NCBI GenBank assembly: GCA_910586705.1
Contig: CAJUJK010000037.1
Span: forward strand, 1-33,970
Origin: an uncultured Lachnospiraceae bacterium
GTDB taxonomy: Bacteria > Bacillota > Clostridia > Lachnospirales > Lachnospiraceae
Direction: 5' to 3'
DNA: 33,970 nucleotides
Shown here: piece by piece, positions 30,079 through 33,970 of the stretch
Position numbering within the stretch: the first letter of the stretch is position 1
How the letters are laid out: the number at the start of each line of letters is the position of its first letter
Translations under genes and position numbers: made by a program
Notes under the pieces: model-generated
Told to the model about the DNA's origin: nothing
The model's input: the letters and a program-made list of their open reading frames with translations, nothing else
The model's database searches: none

Positions 30079-30510
30079 CTAGATCCCTAACCCAAGCTCC
30101 GCCATGTGCTCCGCGATCTCATCCATGTCCTCAAATGCCGCCGTATCTTCAAAGCGTTCCCTGCCCCAGATCTCGATCCTGCTGCCGACGCCGACCAACA
30201 CCACATCTTTCGTCAGCTCCGCAAATTCCCGCAGGACATTGGGTATCAGAATCCTTCCCTGTTTGTCCACTTCCGCTTCTGTTGCTCCCGCCAGAAAAAA
30301 ACGGACGAACTGTCTCGCCTCTTTATTCGTGATGGGCAGGGATCTGAGTTTTTCTTCAAAGCGTTTCCACTCTTCGTTGTCATACACAAACAGACAGCCG
30401 TCCAACCCCTTGGTCACCACAAAAACGTCTCCCAGAATCTCTCTGAACTTTGAGGGGATGATCAGCCTGCCCTTTGCATCAATTGTGTGATTGTACTCTC
30501 CCATGAACAT
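30079..30510 (-). CDS. mraZ: Transcriptional regulator MraZ
   Basis: 143 residues from the ATG at 30510 (MFMGEYNHTIDAKGRLIIPSKFRE); the TTG two codons earlier is not needed. Two AbrB-like repeats, each with the DxxGR motif (DAKGRLIIP near 12-20 and DKQGRILIP near 82-90), form the ring-shaped DNA-binding fold. MraZ controls the dcw operon by binding repeats near its own promoter, and four such repeats lie just upstream. First gene of the dcw operon here. Confidence 0.96.
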   Translation of the reverse strand: MFMGEYNHTIDAKGRLIIPSKFREILGDVFVVTKGLDGCLFVYDNEEWKRFEEKLRSLPITNKEARQFVRFFLAGATEAEVDKQGRILIPNVLREFAELTKDVVLVGVGSRIEIWGRERFEDTAAFEDMDEIAEHMAELGLGI

Positions 30511-30578
30511 ATGCAATCACCCTGCCCGCCTGTAACACTGTACCCTATGTGGTCTGCCACGAAAAGGGAATGTCGGTG

Positions 30579-30614
30579 CCACTTCGTACCACTTCACTCC
30601 ACTTTTCACCACTT
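30579..30614 (-). promoter_or_regulatory. MraZ operator: four direct repeats at exact 10-bp spacing
   Basis: The plus-strand hexamer CCACTT occurs at 30579, 30589, 30599 and 30609 (AAGTGG on the minus strand), each with a 4-base spacer. Known MraZ boxes are repeats of GTGG/TGGG-type cores at about one helical turn. The array lies just after the predicted start point, between the promoter and mraZ. Confidence 0.85.
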
Positions 30615-30622
30615 TTACATCA

Positions 30623-30651
30623 ATTCTACCCTATTTATGGGGATAATGCAA
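30623..30651 (-). promoter_or_regulatory. Promoter of the mraZ-dcw operon
   Basis: Minus strand TTGCAT (30646-30651), 17-base spacer, TAGAAT (30623-30628). The predicted start at about 30616 places the MraZ repeats from about +2 to +40. Confidence 0.75.
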
Positions 30652-30752
30652 GGAAAAAAGAAGGAAATATTAAGAAATCCTTAATGAGGACGGCAGGGGA
30701 GGGCATGTGCTTTGGCACAATTTAGGTTGGCATAATATTGGTTGTGGAAACG

Positions 30753-30787
30753 AAAAAGAGGGCACAGGCGTTTCACTCTGTGCTCTC
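30753..30787 (-). terminator. Terminator of lgt, overlapping its stop codon
   Basis: Minus strand hairpin with CTC/GAG and CACAG/CTGTG pairs (30778-30786 with 30758-30767) followed by T5 (30753-30757). The lgt stop codon (30773-30775) lies in the hairpin loop. Confidence 0.75.
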
Positions 30788-31678
30788 TTTTTCTACCACG
30801 GCTGTGGCTGTTGTATGCTTTTTTAAATAGAGGCGGATGATGATGTCCGCCGCCAGCGCGCCGACGAAAAGAACCGCCGCCAGCACCTGCGATACCGCTA
30901 TGGTTGTGTGGGGGATGAAGAGGGTGTCGGTGCGGATACCCTCGATCCACGCCCTGCCGAGCCCGTAGCCGCCAAGATATAGCAGCCACTGTTCCCCCTC
31001 GAATTTCTTGTGCTTTCGGTACAGCAGCATCACGATCAGCAGCGCCAGATTCCACAGGCTTTCGTAGAGGAAGGTGGGGTGCACCTGAATGTAGTTTGTG
31101 CCCTCCGTCATGTGGGCGGCGATCTTTTCGGAAATATCTCCCGCCCTGACCATCTGCGTCGGCAGACGCATGGCGAACAGACTGTCCGTGTACTCTCCGA
31201 ATACTTCCCGATTCGTAAAGTTGCCCCATCTGCCGATCACCTGCCCCAGCACCAGACCCGGCACGCAGATATCCGCAAGCTGTAAAAAGCTCTGTTTTTT
31301 CCTCCTGCAGTAGATCCACAGAGTCAGAAAAGCGGCAATCACCGCGCCGTAAATCGCCAGTCCGCCGTTTCGCAGATTGAAGATGCCGAGCAGATCGTTT
31401 TTGTATCTGTCCCACGAAAAAATCACATAATAGACTCTCGCCCCGATGATGGAAAAGATGATGGCGTAGATCGCGAAATCCCAGATCAGATCCGGATCCA
31501 GCTTTTCCAGTTTCGCCACCTTCGCCGCGAGAAGCACCCCCGCCAGCACACCGATGGCAATGATCACACCGTAAAAGGCAATCGGAAAGCCGAAGACAGT
31601 AAATGTCTTCGGCACATTCTTTAAATAAATTTCCAAGTTTGGAAAGGCGATATCCATACTTCCCATGATGTCCTGCAT
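30773..31678 (-). CDS. lgt: Prolipoprotein diacylglyceryl transferase Lgt
   Basis: 301 residues, seven likely membrane spans. It attaches diacylglycerol from phosphatidylglycerol to the lipobox cysteine of prolipoproteins. Signature GQVIGRWGNFTNREVFG with the essential Arg/Asn/Glu, PTQMVRAG, HPTFLYESLWN, and GLGRAWIEGIRTDTLF are all present. The ATG at 31678 is favoured over the one at 31684 because AGGGAG lies seven bases upstream. It follows ychF by 12 bases. Confidence 0.95.
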   Translation of the reverse strand: MQDIMGSMDIAFPNLEIYLKNVPKTFTVFGFPIAFYGVIIAIGVLAGVLLAAKVAKLEKLDPDLIWDFAIYAIIFSIIGARVYYVIFSWDRYKNDLLGIFNLRNGGLAIYGAVIAAFLTLWIYCRRKKQSFLQLADICVPGLVLGQVIGRWGNFTNREVFGEYTDSLFAMRLPTQMVRAGDISEKIAAHMTEGTNYIQVHPTFLYESLWNLALLIVMLLYRKHKKFEGEQWLLYLGGYGLGRAWIEGIRTDTLFIPHTTIAVSQVLAAVLFVGALAADIIIRLYLKKHTTATAVVEKESTE

Positions 31679-31690
31679 ATTCATTCTCCC

Positions 31691-32788
31691 TTAGACATTA
31701 AATCTAAAAAGAATCACGTCCCCGTCCTGCACCACATAGTCTTTTCCTTCCATACCGACAAGCCCTTTCTCTCTCGCCGCCGCTAGGGAGCCCTGCTCCA
31801 GAAGGTCTTTGTAGTTGACCACTTCCGCCTTGATGAAGCCCCGCTCGAAATCGGTATGTATCTTTCCTGCCGCCTGAGGCGCTTTCGTTCCGATCTTGAT
31901 GGTCCACGCCCTCGTCTCGTCCTCGCCCGCCGTGAGGAAACTCATCAGCCCGAGCAGACGGTAACTTGCGCGGATCAGCTTCTGCAGCCCGGACTCCGAA
32001 AGCCCCAGATCCTCCAGAAACATCGCCGTTTCCTCCTCGTCCAGTTCCGCAATCTCCTGCTCGATCTGGGCGCAGATCACGAATACCTCGCTCCCGTTTT
32101 CCGCCGCAAACGCCTTCACTTTCTGCACGCCGTCATTGTTCGCGCCGTCGTCCGAGAGGTCGTCTTCCGCCACATTTGCCGCAAAGATCACCGGCTTGTA
32201 AGTGAGAAGATTATAAGAAGTCAGAAGCGCCAGTTCGTCCTCATCCTCCGTCTCAAACACCTTAGCAAGCTTCCCTTCCTCCAGATGCGCCTTGAGCCGT
32301 TCTAACAGGTCGTACTCTTTCGCCGCCGTCTTATCCATCTTGGCAACTTTTGCCGTCTTTGCCATTCTGCGCTCCAGAATCTCGATATCGGAAAAAATCA
32401 GCTCCAGATTGATCGTCTCGATATCCCGGAGCGGATCAATAGAACCGTCCACATGGACGATATTGCTATCCTCAAAACACCGCACCACATGGACGATCGC
32501 GTCCACCTCGCGGATATTGCTCAAAAACTGGTTCCCCAGACCCTCACCTTTGGAAGCGCCCTTCACAAGCCCGGCGATATCCACGAACTCAATGGTCGCG
32601 GGTGTCACCTTCTTGGAATGGTACATATCCCCCAGAAGTTTTAACCGCTCATCCGGCACTGTCACAATGCCGATATTCGGGTCGATGGTGCAGAACGGGT
32701 AGTTGGCGGATTCCGCTCCTGCCTTTGTCAGTGAATTAAAAAGGGTGCTCTTGCCCACGTTGGGGAGCCCGACGATGCCTAATTTCAT
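31691..32788 (-). CDS. ychF: Ribosome-binding ATPase YchF
   Basis: 365 residues. An Obg-family P-loop protein that binds ribosomes and, unlike relatives, prefers ATP. GLPNVGKSTLFN (6-17), the switch region with DIAGLVKGASKGEGLGNQFL, the G4-equivalent NVAE in place of NKxD (which explains ATP preference) and the C-terminal TGS domain (LMSFLTAGEDETRAWTI...YVVQDGDVILFRFNV) are complete. Its ribosome-binding site is weak (GGGTATG). The end of the integrated element lies only about 75 bases upstream, which may have changed its promoter. Confidence 0.96.
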   Translation of the reverse strand: MKLGIVGLPNVGKSTLFNSLTKAGAESANYPFCTIDPNIGIVTVPDERLKLLGDMYHSKKVTPATIEFVDIAGLVKGASKGEGLGNQFLSNIREVDAIVHVVRCFEDSNIVHVDGSIDPLRDIETINLELIFSDIEILERRMAKTAKVAKMDKTAAKEYDLLERLKAHLEEGKLAKVFETEDEDELALLTSYNLLTYKPVIFAANVAEDDLSDDGANNDGVQKVKAFAAENGSEVFVICAQIEQEIAELDEEETAMFLEDLGLSESGLQKLIRASYRLLGLMSFLTAGEDETRAWTIKIGTKAPQAAGKIHTDFERGFIKAEVVNYKDLLEQGSLAAAREKGLVGMEGKDYVVQDGDVILFRFNV

Positions 32789-32817
32789 AATTTATCATAC
32801 CCACTCAGAAATCCTTT

Positions 32818-32881
32818 ATTTTCAAGGTTTTCTTCCTTTCTCTATATTTTTACTACACAATCTGTTACACAATTTTCAAGG
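32818..32881. repeat. Short direct repeats at the integrase end, candidate attachment region
   Basis: TACACAAT occurs at 32854-32861 and 32866-32873 (12-bp spacing, the second covering the integrase stop codon). ATTTTCAAGG occurs at 32818-32827 and 32872-32881. Such small repeats flank the core site of many Tn916-like and phage integrases. The other end lies outside the window, so the core cannot be fixed. Confidence 0.35.
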
Positions 32882-33970
32882 CACTTTCGATTCTTTCCAC
32901 CTCTTTGACCTTCTCATCCTCAGTCACATGGACGTATAAATTCATCGTAATGCCTACATTAGAATGACCTAAAATCACCTGTAAAGTCTTAGGACGCATT
33001 CCACCTTCAATACATCTTGTTGCCATCGTATGCCTTAACACGTGCATTGAGAAACGTTCAATACCAGCTTTGTCACATAATTTAAATAAAGAATTATCAT
33101 AAGTAGAATTTTTTGTTGGTTCGCCCTTCCTACAAAGAAATACAAACTCTTTGAACTGCATATTGATCACTTTGATTTCTCTCAGCTTCTCTTTCTGCCT
33201 TTTCAAGATAGCAATCGCTTCTTCTGTCAACGGCACATCACGATAGCCGGATTTGCTTTTAGGTTCTCCAATTCGCCATTCACCAACACTGTATCTATAC
33301 TCCATACTTCTCTGTATGTGTATGACACGCTTTTCCCAATCAATATCAGACCATTTCAAACCTATTAACTCACCTGTCCGTAATCCCGTCTGCAAAATGA
33401 AAGCAAACTGATTATAATTGCTGCTCTTCTTGGCAACTTCAAGAAATTTCTTTTGCTCGTCAATGGTTAATGCTCTGACTTTCTTAGGTTCTTTCCCAAT
33501 ATTATATTTTACCGCTTTTGTTACTGGATTTTTAAGGATCACATCATTTTCAACCGCATCAGCGAACATACAATACAATGCTATCCTCGTTTGATATATG
33601 GTGGATGTTTTATAATCATCCTTCATCTGGTTTAAAACATTCTGACAGTGCATCGGTTTTACCTCAGACAATATCATATTGCCAATACACTTCTTTATAT
33701 TATGTTCAAACCGTTCTTTATAATTTCTGATTGTATTAGGTCTTATACTGTCACCTTTTATATTTTCAATCCAGTAATTGAACCATGCCGTTACCGTCAT
33801 ATCCCCGGATGCATTGATTCCACCATGTTCATCTTCAAACTTTGCATCCGCATACCATTTACGGCACTCCTGTAGCTTTGGGAAATATCTTTGAACTGAT
33901 TTACCAGTTCTCTTACTTACAAATCGTGCTGTGTATAAACCATCCTTTCTTTGACAGATACCGACTCCAA
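32865..33970 (-). CDS. Tn916-type tyrosine integrase (5' end beyond the window)
   Basis: At least 368 residues; the frame stays open to base 33970, so the start is outside. The part before the internal ATG at 33800 reads GVGICQRKDGLYTARFVSKR...YFPKLQECRKWYADAKF, the arm-site (AP2-like) DNA-binding domain typical of Tn916 and phage integrases. Then comes a core-binding SAM-like domain (TVTAWFNYWIENIKG) and the catalytic domain: first Arg in LQTGLRTGELIGLKW, HVLRHTMATR (H-x-x-R), LGHSNVGITMNLYVHV (catalytic Tyr). The gene is clearly more AT-rich than its neighbours, a sign of transfer. It probably moves an integrative element lying to the right. Confidence 0.93.
   Translation of the reverse strand, partial: GVGICQRKDGLYTARFVSKRTGKSVQRYFPKLQECRKWYADAKFEDEHGGINASGDMTVTAWFNYWIENIKGDSIRPNTIRNYKERFEHNIKKCIGNMILSEVKPMHCQNVLNQMKDDYKTSTIYQTRIALYCMFADAVENDVILKNPVTKAVKYNIGKEPKKVRALTIDEQKKFLEVAKKSSNYNQFAFILQTGLRTGELIGLKWSDIDWEKRVIHIQRSMEYRYSVGEWRIGEPKSKSGYRDVPLTEEAIAILKRQKEKLREIKVINMQFKEFVFLCRKGEPTKNSTYDNSLFKLCDKAGIERFSMHVLRHTMATRCIEGGMRPKTLQVILGHSNVGITMNLYVHVTEDEKVKEVERIESALKIV

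Overview
The window looks like chromosomal core DNA from a spore-forming member of the Clostridia, most likely a Lachnospiraceae-type gut anaerobe. Reasons: the division/cell-wall (dcw) cluster runs directly into ftsZ, spoIIGA and sigE with sigG nearby; YlmC/YmxH, YqeG and a DUF5688-type protein are present; shine-dalgarno sites are strong (GGAGG) and sigma-A promoters are of consensus type. Almost everything is read from the minus strand. Only a Uma2-family gene and sigG are on the plus strand. No rRNA, CRISPR array or insertion sequence was seen.

Layout, left to right. 1-1100: a short secreted acidic repeat protein (probably the remnant of a larger surface protein) behind a structured leader with terminator-like hairpins, then an AT-rich spacer. 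1100-2350: a Uma2-family gene, a small membrane protein and a tRNA-Val(GAC) with an odd anticodon loop. 2490-7003: gdhA, a helical protein of unknown function, a membrane-anchored double SH3 protein, tRNA-Arg(CCG) and a DUF5688-like protein. 7044-7186: a cloverleaf-like inverted-repeat element beside the efp terminator. 7214-10360: yqeG-aroE-aroK-aroQ-efp, joining shikimate-pathway steps to elongation factor P. 10469-12281: nrdR, ylmC and a zinc-ribbon/SH3 membrane protein. 12470-17079: sigG (plus strand), facing a REC/HD-GYP/GGDEF c-di-GMP protein, then sigE and spoIIGA. 17335-30510, read leftward from mraZ: mraZ, rsmH, ftsL, two class B penicillin-binding proteins, mraY, murD, ftsW, murA, ftsQ/divIB, ftsZ. 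30773-32788: lgt and ychF. 32865-33970: a Tn916-type tyrosine integrase cut by the window edge, which marks the end of an integrated mobile element.

How it works together: MraY, MurD and MurA make peptidoglycan precursors. FtsW and the two PBPs polymerise and crosslink septal wall. FtsL, FtsQ and FtsZ build the divisome, and MraZ very probably controls the whole operon through four perfectly phased 10-bp repeats just downstream of its promoter. SpoIIGA activates pro-SigE after asymmetric division, and SigG acts later in the forespore. Spo0A-box-like sites precede both spoIIGA and murA, suggesting that wall synthesis and division are tied to entry into sporulation.

No wholly new multi-gene system was found. 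The signals least explained by known families are the structured leader at 487-690, the two compact inverted-repeat elements beside terminators (7044-7149 and 17195-17276), the inverted repeat covering the ribosome-binding site of the second PBP, and the degenerate second GGDEF-like domain in the c-di-GMP protein. All structures were read by eye; none was computed.
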